A DNA stretch of 64,000 nucleotides, taken from assembly GCA_037127315.1 (NCBI GenBank), contig JBBBDQ010000350.1, positions 1,162,001 to 1,226,000 on the forward strand, read 5' to 3'. The position numbers and the translations under genes were made by a program. Source of the stretch: Ascarosepion bandense (lineage: Eukaryota; Mollusca; Cephalopoda; Sepiida; Sepiidae). Below the pieces are notes generated by a model, which did no database searches, was not told where the DNA came from, and saw only the letters and a program-made list of their open reading frames with translations. Positions within the stretch are counted from its first letter, which is position 1, and the number at the start of each line of letters is the position of its first letter. This document shows positions 10,655 through 20,905 of this stretch, piece after piece.

Positions 10655-12190
10655 GATTTGGCATTATTCTGCTTTGCTTTTTATATGCCTATGACATTTT
10701 TCTGCTTTTTGCCTTATGCTTTTGCCTTTTTATGATTTGGATTTTTTAACCAGTTTTTGTTACTTTGGTTTTGCTTTTTATTTAAGCATTTGGCATTTTT
10801 ACTTTCCTTTTGCCTTTTATAAGCATTTGGTTTTTAAGCGTTACTCAGTTTTGTCTTTTACAAGCATTTGACTTTTTTCTGCTTTGCTTTTTATATGCAT
10901 ATGACATTTTTCTGCTTTGCCTTATGAGGATTTAATATTATTTGGTTTTGCCTTTTATAAGCATTTGCCATTTTTTACTTTGCCTTATAAGCAGTTTTTG
11001 TTACTCAGTTTTGTCTTTTACAAGCATTTGACTTTTTTCTGCTTTGCTTTTTATATGCATATGACATTTTTCTGCTTTGCCTTATGAGGATTTAATATTA
11101 TTTGGTTTTGCCTTTTATAAGCATTTGGCATTTTTTACTTTGCCTTATAAGCAGTTTTTGTTACTCAGTTTTGTCTTTTACAAGCATTTGACTTTTTTCT
11201 GCTTTGCTTTTTATATGCATATGACATTTTTCTGCTTTGCCTGATGAGGATTTAACATTATTTGGTTTTGCCTTTTATAAGCATTTGGCATTTTTTACTT
11301 TGCCTTATAAGCAGTTTTTGTTACTCAGTTTTATCTTTTACAAGCATTTGACTTTTTTTCTGCTTTGCTTTTTATATGCATATGACATTTTTCTGCTTTG
11401 CCTTATGAGGATTTAACATTATTTGGTTTTGCCTTTTATAAGCATTTGGCATTTTTTACTTTGCCTTATAAGCAGTTTTTGTTACTCAGTTTTGTCTTTT
11501 ACAAGCATTTGACTTTTTTCTGCTTTGCTTTTTATATGCATATGACATTTTTCTGCTTTGCCTTATGAGGATTTAACATTATTTGGTTTTGCCTTTTATA
11601 AGCATTTGGCATTTTTTACTTTGCCTTATAAGCAGTTTTTGTTACTCAGTTTTGTCTTTTACAAGCATTTGACTTTTTTCTGCTTTGCTTTTTATATGCA
11701 TATGACATTTTTCTGCTTTGCCTTATAAGTATTTGTTGTTACTCAGCTTTCCCTTTTATAAGCATTTGATATTTTTCTTTTTTGCTTTATATAAGCATTT
11801 AAGATTTAATCTTGCCTTATAAACATTCTACATTATTCTTCTTTGTCTTATAAGCATTCTCTGCTTTACCTAAAAGGAATTTTACATTATTCTATTTTGC
11901 CTTATAATCATTTTAGATTATTTGTTTGTCTTTATATAAGCATTTAGCACTATTCTACTTTGCCTTATAAGCATTTTAGATTATTATGCTTCTTAAAGCA
12001 TATGGTAAAGCAGAATAATGTTAAATGTTCATATACTTTTGGTATTTATGTACTTTACTGTATAAGCATTTTCTGTTTTTCCTTATATACATTTGACATT
12101 TTTCTGCTTTGCCTAATAAGTGCTTGGGCTTTTTATGCCTTGCTTTATAAAAATGTGACATTCTTTGTCATTCCTTATAGACATTTAATA
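10655..12190. repeat. higher-order tandem array, 160-bp unit
   Basis: The 160-bp unit is marked by TTACTCAGTTTTGTC at 10841, 11001, 11161, 11321, 11482 and 11642, with a shortened copy near 11739. The steps are 160, 160, 160, 161 and 160, and the units are nearly identical. Inside each unit a shorter motif, about 30 bp and like TTGCCTTATAAGCATTTG, is repeated with variation. The same motif continues in degenerate form on both sides (10655-10840, 11740-12190). So an old short repeat was later amplified as a larger unit. Confidence 0.93.
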
Positions 12191-12471
12191 GGGTTTTAAC
12201 ACTTAAAACTCAAATTGGAAAATCCTCTCATCTATACCAATATATGTAAATTGTGATATGATTTTGATTATCAATTTATAAGTCTCCTCATATTTGTTTC
12301 TTTAATAATGTTATGTCAAACATGTTCTTCAGCATTTTGGGGGAGTAGAGGAAAATAAAAAGAAAGGATGTGACACTGAAAAACTCCTGGTATCAACACT
12401 CATATGAGGAAACCTGCAAACCAAATGCTTTGTCTCCATGTTACACATATAAGCTAAAAATTTGATTTCTT

Positions 12472-12632
12472 TTCTAAAAGTCTTAACTCATGCTGCATGC
12501 ACATAGACTATTATATGTGCAGATATACTATTGGATGTACCTAATAGAAAAGTATACTTTTGTCCTGGATGTTTCATATATCAGATTATTTGTATATATA
12601 TATATGTATGTGTGTGTGAGAGAGAGAGAGAG
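12472..12632. repeat. direct repeat D2 and TA/TG/AG microsatellite
   Basis: Second copy of the repeat at 10441, same orientation, about 2.03 kb downstream. It includes the sequence TTATATGTGCAGATATAC. It continues into ATATATATGTATGTGTGTG and an AG run to about 12631. Confidence 0.88.
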
Positions 12633-12971
12633 ATTAAATCAATTGCAAGCATTGTTTCTGCTTATTTTTAATAAAATCTATTCATACTCACAAATAATAT
12701 TCTGTGTATGATAATTGAAAGATGTAAGAAATGAGCTGTAATTTTGACAGATAATTTTCTTATTTATTTCTCAATCTTTCCAAGTATTTTCAATCTTCTT
12801 CCAAGATCATATTCAGGCATGTGAGTTGTGGTAACAAAAAATAACCACAAAACTATGTTGCTAAAAATTACTGTAAATTTTCTTCTTGTTTCAAATCTAA
12901 CGGTTGACAAATTGCTTAGTGTTCATTAGAACATGAAAATTATCCAAAATGGAATTATTTTTATGTTTTAA
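12633..12971. other. AT-rich unassigned stretch
   Basis: Nothing recognised. Confidence 0.4.
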
Positions 12972-13345
12972 TGCCATGGTCATGAATTTGTTAAAGAATG
13001 AAAAAATTTCCTATTTTAAAAAGAAATTATATATTTCATACTATTTTTCAATATTTATTGCCAAGTGAATAATTGTAAATGAAAATAGAATGGTTCTTTT
13101 GTTAATATTACACAATAACATGTGCAACAAATGAACTTATAAATATTTAATAATTACATATATTGCAGTGAAAGAATGAAAAAAATTTAGTGATTCACAT
13201 GAGTTCGTCTTTGCTTCCTTGCCTTGTAAAATTTTGCAAAGTAATAATAACCATTCTATTTTATTTGGCAACAAATACTAAAAATAGTATGAAATACATA
13301 ATTTCTTTTAAAAAAACTGGGGTGGTCTAATAATTATGGCCGGTA

Positions 13346-13352
<7 letters not shown>
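12972..13352. mobile_element. Tc1/mariner-type MITE with long inverted repeats, copy 1
   Basis: Left arm about 12972-13110 and right arm about 13235-13352 are inverted copies. The motif AAATAGAATGGTTCTTTTG on the left appears as an AACCATTCTATTT block on the right. The right end reads CTAATAATTATGGCCGGTAGTGTG, resembling Tc1-like termini. The second copy is at 48420-48811. No coding frame is present, so it is a non-autonomous foldback-like element. Confidence 0.75.

Positions 13353-13381
<29 letters not shown>
13349..13381. repeat. (TA)n microsatellite
   Basis: TA run following the MITE end. Confidence 0.93.
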
Positions 13382-13383
<2 letters not shown>

Positions 13384-13504
13384 ACAGTTTTGATCATCAT
13401 ACTCTACAATATATGAAAAATTGAACAAAAACAATGAAAAATTAAGCAAAAAGAGCTTGACATGTCTTTATAATCAAATTTATATGCGCACGCATATATG
13501 AAGA

Positions 13505-13767
13505 ATGGTAGACTTTGAAAAACAGTAGCTGCCCTGGCATGTACGCATCACTCATTCACTATTGAATTAGAGCACTCTGGCTATTGAGCATGTATAGTGA
13601 TAATATACACACTAAAAAGTCTGCCTTCTTCTACTGTGCACCCACGGCTCAGAGGTAGAATCACTGACTGACACCACTTTGGTCGGGTTTCAATCCTGCA
13701 TTAGAAGCAATCAGAGTCTAACCGTACTGATGAGCTGTGATACAGCGAAGCGGATCTGTCTGTGGAT

Positions 13768-13770
<3 letters not shown>
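13505..13770 (+). mobile_element. tRNA-derived SINE-A
   Basis: The promoter parts are CGGCTCAGAGGTAGAATC (A-box like) at about 13647 and GGGTTTCAATCCTG (B box) about 35 bp further on. Then follows the family body with CTGATGAGCTGTGATACAGC. A conserved leader of about 140 bp precedes the tRNA-like part in this copy and in those at 37671 and 60715. It ends at a TA run (13771-13803). Confidence 0.8.

Positions 13771-13803
<33 letters not shown>
13771..13803. repeat. (TA)n microsatellite at SINE-A tail
   Basis: TA run directly on the SINE 3' end, as in the copies at 53286 and 60985. Confidence 0.93.
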
Positions 13804-13805
<2 letters not shown>

Positions 13806-14451
13806 TTCTTCATGTTTTCATTTCATTTCATTTAGATTTTTTAAAATTATTCAAGTAACAAAAGTCATAACAGCAAGAGAAATAACAAATGGAAATCAAA
13901 ACAAATTTATTTAGTGTAAAAGGAAGTAACAGTTGTTCTAATTTAATAAAGAGTGATATTTCAATTCAATTTCCTCACCTCCTTATTTGGAGAGAAATTA
14001 TGATGTTTCCTGAAAAAATAAAAGAGTTTGAATTTACAAAAAATACAAAAATAAAAAAAGCACCAGTGATATTGATGCATGTGTCAAGTAAGTCTGACTT
14101 TGCCAGTCACATAACCTCTTAGAGATTATTTGACTTGACTCAAAAAATGCTCTTCAATTCATTGTTATTATCTGGTCACTGTTTTGTTGAAAATATGAGC
14201 TCATTATTGACAGACACACAAAGATATTTTCTTTATGATTGGTGAAGCTAATGTAAAGAAAGATCAGTGTCAAATGGTTATTTTTGAGGCCAACTTCTTC
14301 TCATTCAACTAAAGATGTGGGTGCAGATAATAGAAAAGGATCTTTTCACTATCAACTGATTTTTTTCTGCACATTATTTTAATCACTAAAGTGATTTTAA
14401 CCACTTGACACCTAAGTCAACACCAAATGATGACAGTATGAATCATGTTTC
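13804..14451. other. AT-rich unassigned stretch
   Basis: Holds a 77-codon frame at 13889-14122 (MEIKTNLFSVKG start). It has no motif I recognise and no flanking gene structure, so I leave it unassigned. Confidence 0.4.
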
Positions 14452-14845
14452 TATAAAGATCTTGTGGAAGAACCAGCCAGTACTCAACTAGAATAGAAGT
14501 TGGGTCTGCCTGACCAAAAACACCCTGGGGCAAATTGGTAGATGGTTTAAATAATAATCTGGGAGATTCCATTCTGTTACAGGCAAGTCTATTCCATAAG
14601 CAGTAATTTGCTGATAATTTCAGTGTGTACATTGTGCTTCATAAATATTCAGCACAATATCCACCATTTGTCTTTGGGCCACATAGGGACAGGTATTCAG
14701 TTACAACCCTGTTTATTTTTGTCTGCCAACTAGATGCTAGTTGGAAACATCAGGAAGGTGAGTCTCACACTCTTGAATGTTCACCTTCCTACAGGGAGAC
14801 AAAAGGAGACAGCCATGTTGAAAGGTAAGTTATTTGATTTCTACA
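14452..14845. mobile_element. 395-bp TIR element, family U, copy 1
   Basis: This copy is about 90% identical by eye to 30384-30778 over its whole length. The ends are short inverted repeats: the right end GATTTCTACA, reversed TGTAGAAATC, pairs with the left end TATAAAGATC. The flanks GTTTC (14447-14451) and GTTTT (14846-14850) look like a 5-bp target duplication with one change. Inside are two consecutive hairpins: CCAACTAG-ATG-CTAGTTGG at 14726-14744, then GGAAGGTGA paired with TTCACCTTCC. There is no transposase. The superfamily is unknown. Confidence 0.7.
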
Positions 14846-15024
14846 GTTTTGACATAATGTTCAGGCCATGTGTGAAATTTTGAATTGACTATTTACATGT
14901 GCTGATTAGAGGGGCAATATAAGTAGTAAGGTTTATTGTATTGTTAACAGTTATTTGGTAAGCAATAGTGGTTATGTTTCAAATTTTTCTAGAGGCTACT
15001 GTGGATACAGTTATTTGTTAATGC

Positions 15025-15360
15025 TGTGGGGTTCTCCCTTTTCATAAAGATGGACTCGTCCAGAGTATAATTATACTACTGCTATAGAAGAAAGACTGGA
15101 GAATACCGTGTTGTCAGAGAAAGATTAACCGGAGAATATGAGAGTCCAGAGAGAGATTAGCAGTCAGTACGCAGTAATTCATAGTAGCTCTGTGCTCCAC
15201 TCATTGAAAATTATTATTACGCAGTACCCGTCAGCTTCCGATGCAGACATACTCAATATACTACAGCTTCACGTCCAGAGACTTGTACATATACTTTTTA
15301 CTAACCCACATTCCTGGACTACTAATCTTCATTCAAGTCTGTATCCTTACTAGCTTCTTA
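15025..15360 (+). mobile_element. LTR-like sequence, TGTGGGG family (L1)
   Basis: Starts TGTGGGGTTCTCCC and continues with GATGGACTCGTCC, like the LTRs at 39918 (TGTTAGGGGCC, AATGGACTGTTC) and 63486 (TGTTGGGGCACTC, AATGGACTATTC). A short inverted segment around a TATA-like core also recurs. I could not fix the 3' end or a target duplication, so the right boundary is approximate. Confidence 0.5.
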
Positions 15361-15910
15361 GATAGCGCCATGTTTCCTCGCCACTACTTGAGTCATGATT
15401 GATGTGTGCGCAAAACACACCTAAATTGGTCAAATAAAGTTGACTAGCTTGACAAGTCGCACTTTCTTTTTAATAAGATGTACTGTTCCATCTGCTTCAT
15501 TATCCTAGGAAAACCATGACAAGGATGCACTTTGGGAAAATTATGTCAACAGAGGCAGTTTGATGACTTGGAAATGTTCTGTTGAGAAACTGTAATCTTT
15601 CTGTAATGAAATTACTGCAGTCTTTGTCTTCGCCGTCTTCTTCTCTGTAGACGTAGTCTTCTTCTTCTGCTTCTTCTCAGTCAAACACAGCAGTCAACAC
15701 AGAAATGAACTACATGTTTGAGTTTTGCAAAACTGAAAACTAACTTTACCCTCAAAAACACTCAGCTTTTATGCTGGCGAGGCATATGCTTATGCAAATG
15801 AATACGAGCCTCGCTCTCGGTCTGGTCGCGTACGTGCACTGCAATTTTTGTGTCCATCATCATGATGTTTGTCTTGTCAAATGCTCACTCAAACATTTGT
15901 TACACAGATC
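15361..15910. other. unassigned stretch
   Basis: Contains pyrimidine-rich TCTTCTTCTTCTGCTTC at about 15656. It is less AT-rich than the flanks. No gene or element is recognised. Confidence 0.4.
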
Positions 15911-16568
15911 TAAAAGAATAAAATGAATCTAGACCAAGATCTCCAATAAAGAGGACCCAAGTAAAACAAACAGATGAGCAATGCATATCATCCAGAATAT
16001 TCAGATGAAGTGATAGAGCAACTGAGGGCATCAAACCTCTCAGGTTTAGGGAGGTGTAGCGTGGTATTCAAATGAGATACACAAATAAATAGAGCAAACC
16101 TCAGGCACCATGGGTAGGAGAAATCCTGTAGCTTCCTACAAAATTTACACATTACAACAATGGTGCCACTGATAAGATGTCTAACCACACTCGGTGATCC
16201 AGAGCATGTGAAGACATAGATTAGACGCTTTGCAATTCTGGCCAGGGTAAAGAAACTGAGAGACAGATGAAACAAAAGGGAACAGAATATGGAGGAAAAT
16301 GAAAATGAATTAACAGACCTAAAAGAAGAAAATGAATCTAGACCAAGATCTTCATTAAAGAGGACAAGAAAAAGAAACAGAAGAGCAATGCAGACTAAAA
16401 TATTCAGAAGACACAATAGAGCAACTAAGGGTGTCAAGCCTCTCAGGTTTAGGGAGGTGTAGCGTGGTATGCAAATGAGATACACACATAAATAGAGCAA
16501 ACCTCAGGCACCATGGGTAAAAGAAATTACATAACTTCCTACAAGATTTACACATCACAACAGTGTTC
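15911..16568. repeat. direct duplication, about 250 bp, 410 bp apart
   Basis: 15911-16165 and 16320-16568 share long blocks such as CTCAGGTTTAGGGAGGTGTA and GAGCAAACCTCAGGCACCAT. On the plus strand the second copy has an open frame from about 16290 rich in Glu, Arg and Lys (MEENENELTDLKEEN, then SLKRTRKRNRR). It could be a coiled-coil/basic fragment of a retroelement protein, but the first copy is full of stops. The antisense 170-codon frame (16500-15988) is hydrophobic Leu/Ser/Phe sequence across the duplication and I regard it as a shadow. Confidence 0.65.
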
Positions 16569-16621
16569 ATTCATAAGTTGTCAATAGGTTTATTATTTAT
16601 TTAATTCGTTTATTTATTTAG

Positions 16622-16845
16622 TTCTGCACCATGAACCAAACATGGAAGCAATGATAATGTTTTCAAGCAATTGAAAAACAAAAGGGACACATATTCTTAA
16701 CATCAGAAAGAGACAGCTGAAATTTTTAGAGCACATAATGAGGAAAGAGGGCTTGAGAGTTTTGATACTCACAGGACAGATTAAAATCAAGAGGGACAGA
16801 AGGAAAAAATGCATAACCTATCTTAGAAAGTTATTTGAATGGATG
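16622..16845 (+). mobile_element. RTE-clade LINE fragment
   Basis: Starts CTGCACCATGAACCAAACATG and encodes the RKRQLKF, RKEGLRVLILTGQI and KKCITYLRK block of RTE. Both ends are truncated. Its left junction falls at the same LINE position where the U element interrupts the copy at 30384-30778. Confidence 0.75.
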
Positions 16846-17008
16846 GTAAAACAAGTTTTAGAAGATATAACAAAAAGACAAAAACTATTAACTGCAAAAA
16901 ATGACAAAATTTTGGAGAGCTTTGATTACCAATACCCTGAAGAATAACAAAATTTACTATTTTCAAAGATTTCAGTCGTTATTATAAATGGTTTAAATAA
17001 CATTATTT

Positions 17009-17160
17009 TATAATCATTTCACCCCAAACAAGGCAGAAATGCCATTGGTGCACAGGGGGTTACATTGAGAGGATAAAAAAGGTACAGTGAATCTCAAACA
17101 GAAAATATTGGATGGACGTGAATCAAAAAATAAAATGATGGCAATTGACAGTTTTTAAAC
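17009..17160 (-). mobile_element. jockey/CR1-type LINE, 3' end fragment
   Basis: Minus-strand 3' terminus: TAATCATTTCACCCCAAACA is the reverse of the LINE end TGTTTGGGGTGAAATGATTA. It includes the GCCATTGGTGCACAGGGGG block seen in the other tails. Confidence 0.8.
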
Positions 17161-17229
17161 CTAAAAGTGGCTAAAGGATTAATCAAAAGTGTCAAGAACA
17201 AATAATTATTTGGTCAATTTTTACAGATA

Positions 17230-17390
17230 CAGTACCATGCAAAACTATTAGGACAAGAACTATTTTATCTTTTATGAGGCATATTGACAGAAAATAAACA
17301 ATTTATTTAAAGTAATTTTATTTGATTTACTCAACAAATGCGTTAACAAGAAAAAAATACTTGTTACAAAATAAATTTAATATTTAGTAT
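17230..17390 (-). mobile_element. Tc1-like transposon end, truncated
   Basis: Starts CAGTACCATGCAAAACTATT after TA and matches the left 160 bp of the element at 17828. It breaks off at about 17390. Confidence 0.75.
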
Positions 17391-17439
17391 TGTTTTGAAA
17401 TAATAAAATAATTGCGACAATTTACCAATCGCACCTAAT

Positions 17440-17440
<1 letters not shown>
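17391..17440. mobile_element. mariner-like terminal repeat
   Basis: About 45 bp (ATAATTGCGACAATTTACCA) that appear inverted at 26992-27040 as TGGTAAATTGTCGCAATTAT. Probably one end of a small inverted-repeat transposon. Confidence 0.5.

Positions 17441-17473
<33 letters not shown>
17441..17473. repeat. (TA)n microsatellite
   Basis: Sixteen or so TA units before the LINE tail block. Confidence 0.93.
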
Positions 17474-17478
<5 letters not shown>

Positions 17479-17482
17479 TATA

Positions 17483-17811
17483 TTTACTCCACCCACGTCT
17501 ATTGTACAGGTGTAGAGGCTCATCCCTTGTTCCCTGTTTAGGATGTGGTTTCCGGCTTTCTCTTTTCCAATCTTTTCACTTTTCTTTTCTTTTTTTTCTT
17601 TTTTTTTTCTTTTTCTTTTTTTTTTCAATTGGAGTAGATAATCACCCGGTTCACACTTCACCCACGTCTATTGTACAGGTTTAGAGGCTCATCCCTTGTT
17701 CCCAGTTTAGGATGTGGTTTTTGGCTTTCTCTTTTCCAAATCTTTTCACTCTCACGTAGCCCCTTGCATATCAGTGGCATTACCGCCTTGCTCGGGATGA
17801 TATGATTAAAA
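17483..17811 (+). mobile_element. jockey/CR1-type LINE 3' tail with duplicated block
   Basis: A roughly 90-bp block (CACCCACGTCTATTGTACAG to CTTTTCCAATCTTTTCAC) occurs twice, at about 17486 and 17659, separated by a T/C-rich spacer. It leads into TAGCCCCTTGCATATCAGTG and GGATGATATGATTA, the LINE 3' end. The same block is at 20712, 50654 and 57360 in the other orientation, so it belongs to a LINE subfamily's 3' untranslated part. Confidence 0.72.
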
Positions 17812-17827
17812 TATATATATATATATA

Positions 17828-18359
17828 CAGTACCATGAAAAAGTATTAGGACAAGAACTATTTTATCTTTTATGAGGCATATTGACAGAAAATAATTTAT
17901 TTAAAGTAATTTTATTTGATTTACTCAACAAATGTGTTAACAAGAAAAAAATACTTGTTACAAAATAAATTTAATATTTAGTATAATAGCCTTTCACTTT
18001 GATCACAGCCTTTATTCTGTCAGGCATTGACATCACAAGCTTTTACAATATTTCTAATGGTATCTCCTGCCAAGCAGCTTGTATTTGTTCCCAAAGTGTG
18101 TCTTGTGAAGTAACATTAGATTTATCAGTTTCTTTTTCCAAAATATCCCATAGATGTTCAATAGAGTAGTTTCAAAATAACTTGTTTAATAGAAAATAGG
18201 AAAAATGAAATATAACTTCTTTTTAATACATTTCTTTTACACCTAGTTTTAAATAATCAATATTTATTAGCAATTTACTTGGCTTTTCACCCTGTATTTG
18301 AATTCCAGTGAGGTTTTTAGGAAAATCACCACTGTCCAAATACTTTTGCACACTACCAG
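17828..18359 (-). mobile_element. Tc1-like transposon, internally deleted
   Basis: Bounded by TA (17826-17827 and 18360-18361) and by inverted ends CAGTACCATGAAAAAGTATT and the reverse of CAAATACTTTTGCACACTACC. On the minus strand the C-terminus of a Tc1-type transposase is readable: SIEHLWDILEKETD, with the Glu of the DDE triad in SIEH, then SMPDRIKAVI and KGYYTKY before the stop. One TAA interrupts it near 18045. The rest of the transposase is deleted between about 18170 and the other terminus, so it is inactive. Confidence 0.82.
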
Positions 18360-18361
18360 TA

Positions 18362-18911
18362 GTTCATATATTTTATGTACGCAAACTCTTGGAGAAAAAG
18401 AATTCACATGCAGATTTTCAAAGAAGCATATGGTTAGGTTTTCTTCCTACTGACTCCTTATTTGATTTCTCTCTCTCATATACAATGGAGAAAAAATATT
18501 ATGCAATCACCACATTTAGAGAATAGCTAAGCAGATATTTTAAATTAAAGCAAATAGACAAATCACAGATATGATAATTTTTTGTTTAATAATTGAACAT
18601 TCTGACTTCATGAAATATACATCCAAGAAATTAGATTCAATTATTCAAATTGGTGGTATATTTTTTGCAGGTCAGTCACACTATGTCAGATTTCATTATA
18701 CAAGTCAATGTTTCCTAATAAAAGTTGTAATCAATTAACCAAACTGATGTTAAGAAAATGTTCAGGATATACTTATATCTAGATAAGTAATATTTATCTT
18801 TTTTAAAAGATATTGAAAATAAGTCATTTTGATGAGTTTAGATTTGACTATTTAAATATCTTTATGTAAAAGTAAATCCAGAATTATAGGGCACAAGCAT
18901 ATGGATATGTA
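18362..18911. other. AT-rich unassigned stretch
   Basis: No gene or repeat recognised. Confidence 0.4.
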
Positions 18912-19627
18912 TCTAAACTTATTTATAAATGGAACTTTGTCTCTGTGTGTGTATCTGTGTGTGTGTGTGTGTGCATGTCTGTTACCTATAGACTCTGAAA
19001 TGGCTGAACTGATTTTCTTGAAAATTTACACTGTTGTACTATAAGCATCTGCGAGTGTTCTTAGCTAGGTTTTGTGTCGAGGTACCCCCGATAAATATTG
19101 AAAATCGATAATCGAAAAAATCGGTTTATAGAAGGAGTGGTCCGATTTTAATCAGATTTGATAAACTCATAGACAAAGACATAAGAAAAGATATTCAGAA
19201 ATTTCAAGGTTGCAGTTCTATTCTTGGATGACTTATTTGACTCCAATATTGGAAATCGATACCCCGATATCCTACCGGGTCTGATCAAAATCAGTTTTTC
19301 AGCCCTTTTATTTTAGTTTTTGCTTCAGGTTTGACTCTAAGTAGGTATAATTGTAGTTCTTAGTCTCAGCCATGATACCATTTACTCAGAGGACTTATTT
19401 AGCCTTCAAAATTCAATTTACGAAAAAAACTTATTTGATATCAATAGCAGGAAATCAAAATTTGACTTACATCTATTCATTTTTCTTTCAGTCTACGGTG
19501 TTGCTTTAACTGGAAACAACTATTGCTTTTAGTCTTTCATGCCAACGTCCAAAGAGTCTGAGCTCCAGGACCATGGTTTAGTTTTAAAGCTTTCATTACT
19601 CCCAAGCAATGCCGGGCTATACTGCTT
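18912..19627 (+). mobile_element. Helitron-like element, copy 2
   Basis: Starts TCTAAACTT, with a broken TG run at 18945-18972, and ends with the CCAAGCAATGCCGGGC hairpin region and CTTG in place of CTAG. The mutated end suggests an old insertion. An internal block at about 19220-19290 (TTGGATGACTTATTTGACTCC) is absent from copy 1. Confidence 0.72.
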
Positions 19628-19628
19628 G

Positions 19629-19661
<33 letters not shown>

Positions 19662-19715
19662 ATATATTAATGTATCTGTTCTTTCACTTCCTTATATATA
19701 TGTATGTATATATAT
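19628..19715. repeat. TA-rich microsatellite cluster
   Basis: Two interrupted TA runs flanking a short unique piece. Confidence 0.85.
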
Positions 19716-19810
19716 ATTATAAGAAAATGAAAGAACAGAGAGATTAAAACCCACTGTTCATGCATTTACTTTTATAAAGAGTGCTCAAAGCAGAGTAGAG
19801 CTTAATACTG

Positions 19811-20009
19811 TAATTTTGTTATTACAATCGTTTATAAAAGCATTATATCACTACACAAAAAATTTAATGTTTCAGACATCATTGTTTTTTTTTTGGTGAG
19901 ATATTTTTTGTTTTAAAATATCACCTGAAGAAGAATACTAATATTCTGAAGCATTAAATTTTTTGTGTAGTTATATAATGCTTTTATAAACCATTGTAAT
20001 AACAAAATT

Positions 20010-20011
<2 letters not shown>
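19811..20011. repeat. palindrome, about 63-bp arms
   Basis: Left arm 19811-19875 and right arm 19946-20011 are inverted copies with few mismatches, sharing TTATAAAAGCATTATATCAC and its complement. The loop has its own hairpin, GGTGAGATATTTT/AAAATATCACC. At 19925-19950 it carries CTGAAGA, then AGAATA-CTAA-TATTCT, then GAA, a hammerhead-like core. A TA run follows at 20013-20055. Confidence 0.8.
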
Positions 20012-20059
<48 letters not shown>

Positions 20060-20296
20060 GTATTTAAGCGGCAATCCCTCTTTTATGCAAGTTTCATTAA
20101 AAATGACAAAAAAGATACTATGGATAAGTTTTCATACCATTTTTAATGGAGTCTTATACTTTTCCTCAGATATAAGAGCTTCAGACAATTATAACATTGA
20201 TTCTGCTATGAAAAGAAAAGAATAAAACTTATAAGATCAAATAAAAAATTTAACCATAATACTTTGTCTGTCTTTTTTAATAAAACTTGCATACAT
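20060..20296. repeat. foldback repeat Z
   Basis: TGCAAGTTTCATTAAAAATG at about 20087 is mirrored by TTTTAATAAAACTTGCA ending at 20292, giving imperfect arms of about 45 bp. The same left part (TGTGTATTT, then GTTTCATTAAAAATGACA) recurs at 63820-63900. It adjoins a Penelope fragment at 20380. Confidence 0.6.
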
Positions 20297-20379
20297 ATAT
20301 ATGAAGAAAAAATAGGAATAGAAATATTATTTGTATACACCCACTTTCAACCAAATGAATTGTAGTAAATTAGGAAAAA

Positions 20380-20725
20380 ACTCCTCACTTTTATTAAGAA
20401 ACACTTTCGGAATAATAATACATTAAGTAAGATTTTCAATAAAAATACTCTTAAATTAAGTTACAGTTGTATGAATAATCTTGAAAAAATTATAAATATC
20501 ATAATAATATTTTAAGTTAAAATTTAAACATAAATAAAAATAATCTAATAACTGAAATTAACAATTTGGACAATAATAAATATAATTGTAGAAACTCTAT
20601 AGAGTGTCCTTTGGAAAACAGGTACCTGACAGAATCAGTTGTCTATCAATGTGAAATTTATTCTGCGGAAAACCCTAGTAATGTAGAGATTTATGTGGGA
20701 TTTATGATTTGGAAAAGAGAAAGCC
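20380..20725 (+). mobile_element. Penelope-like element fragment, linker and GIY-YIG start
   Basis: Two pieces of a Penelope-type polyprotein can be read. At about 20383-20480 is [17 protein letters not shown], then [17 protein letters not shown], the region between RT and endonuclease. At 20575-20725 is NCRNSIECPLENRY, VVYQCEIYS and EIYVGFM, matching the Cys-rich linker and the opening of the GIY-YIG domain (here YVG). The Cys expected in the NRYLT segment is Tyr. Stops and a shift lie between the pieces. It is cut off at 20725 by a LINE-tail block. Confidence 0.72.
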
Positions 20726-20905
20726 GGAAACCACATCCTAAACAGGGAACAAGAGATGAATCTCTAAACCTGTACAATAGACGTGGGTGGAGTGTGAACC
20801 GGGCGATAGTTTAGTCTATCTACTCCAAATGAAAAAAAGAAAAAGAAAAAAAGAAAAGAAAAGTGAAAAGATTGGAAAAGAGAAAGCCGGAAACCACATC
20901 CTAAT
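20712..20905 (-). mobile_element. LINE 3'-tail block
   Basis: Contains AAAGCCGGAAACCACATCC twice, GACGTGGGTGGAGTGTGAAC and an A/G-rich spacer: the reverse of the block at 17483. It lacks the LINE terminus. Confidence 0.68.

Noticed and set aside
10502..10735. Cys/Val-rich small protein
   Set aside because: Produced by translating the (TG)n microsatellite.
13647..13720. Functional tRNA gene
   Set aside because: Only A- and B-box-like promoter words are present; no cloverleaf with acceptor stem is formed and the same sequence recurs as a SINE.
15988..16500. 170-codon minus-strand frame as a membrane protein
   Set aside because: It spans a duplicated non-coding block, its hydrophobic text reflects purine-rich plus-strand sequence, and the duplicate does not keep the frame.
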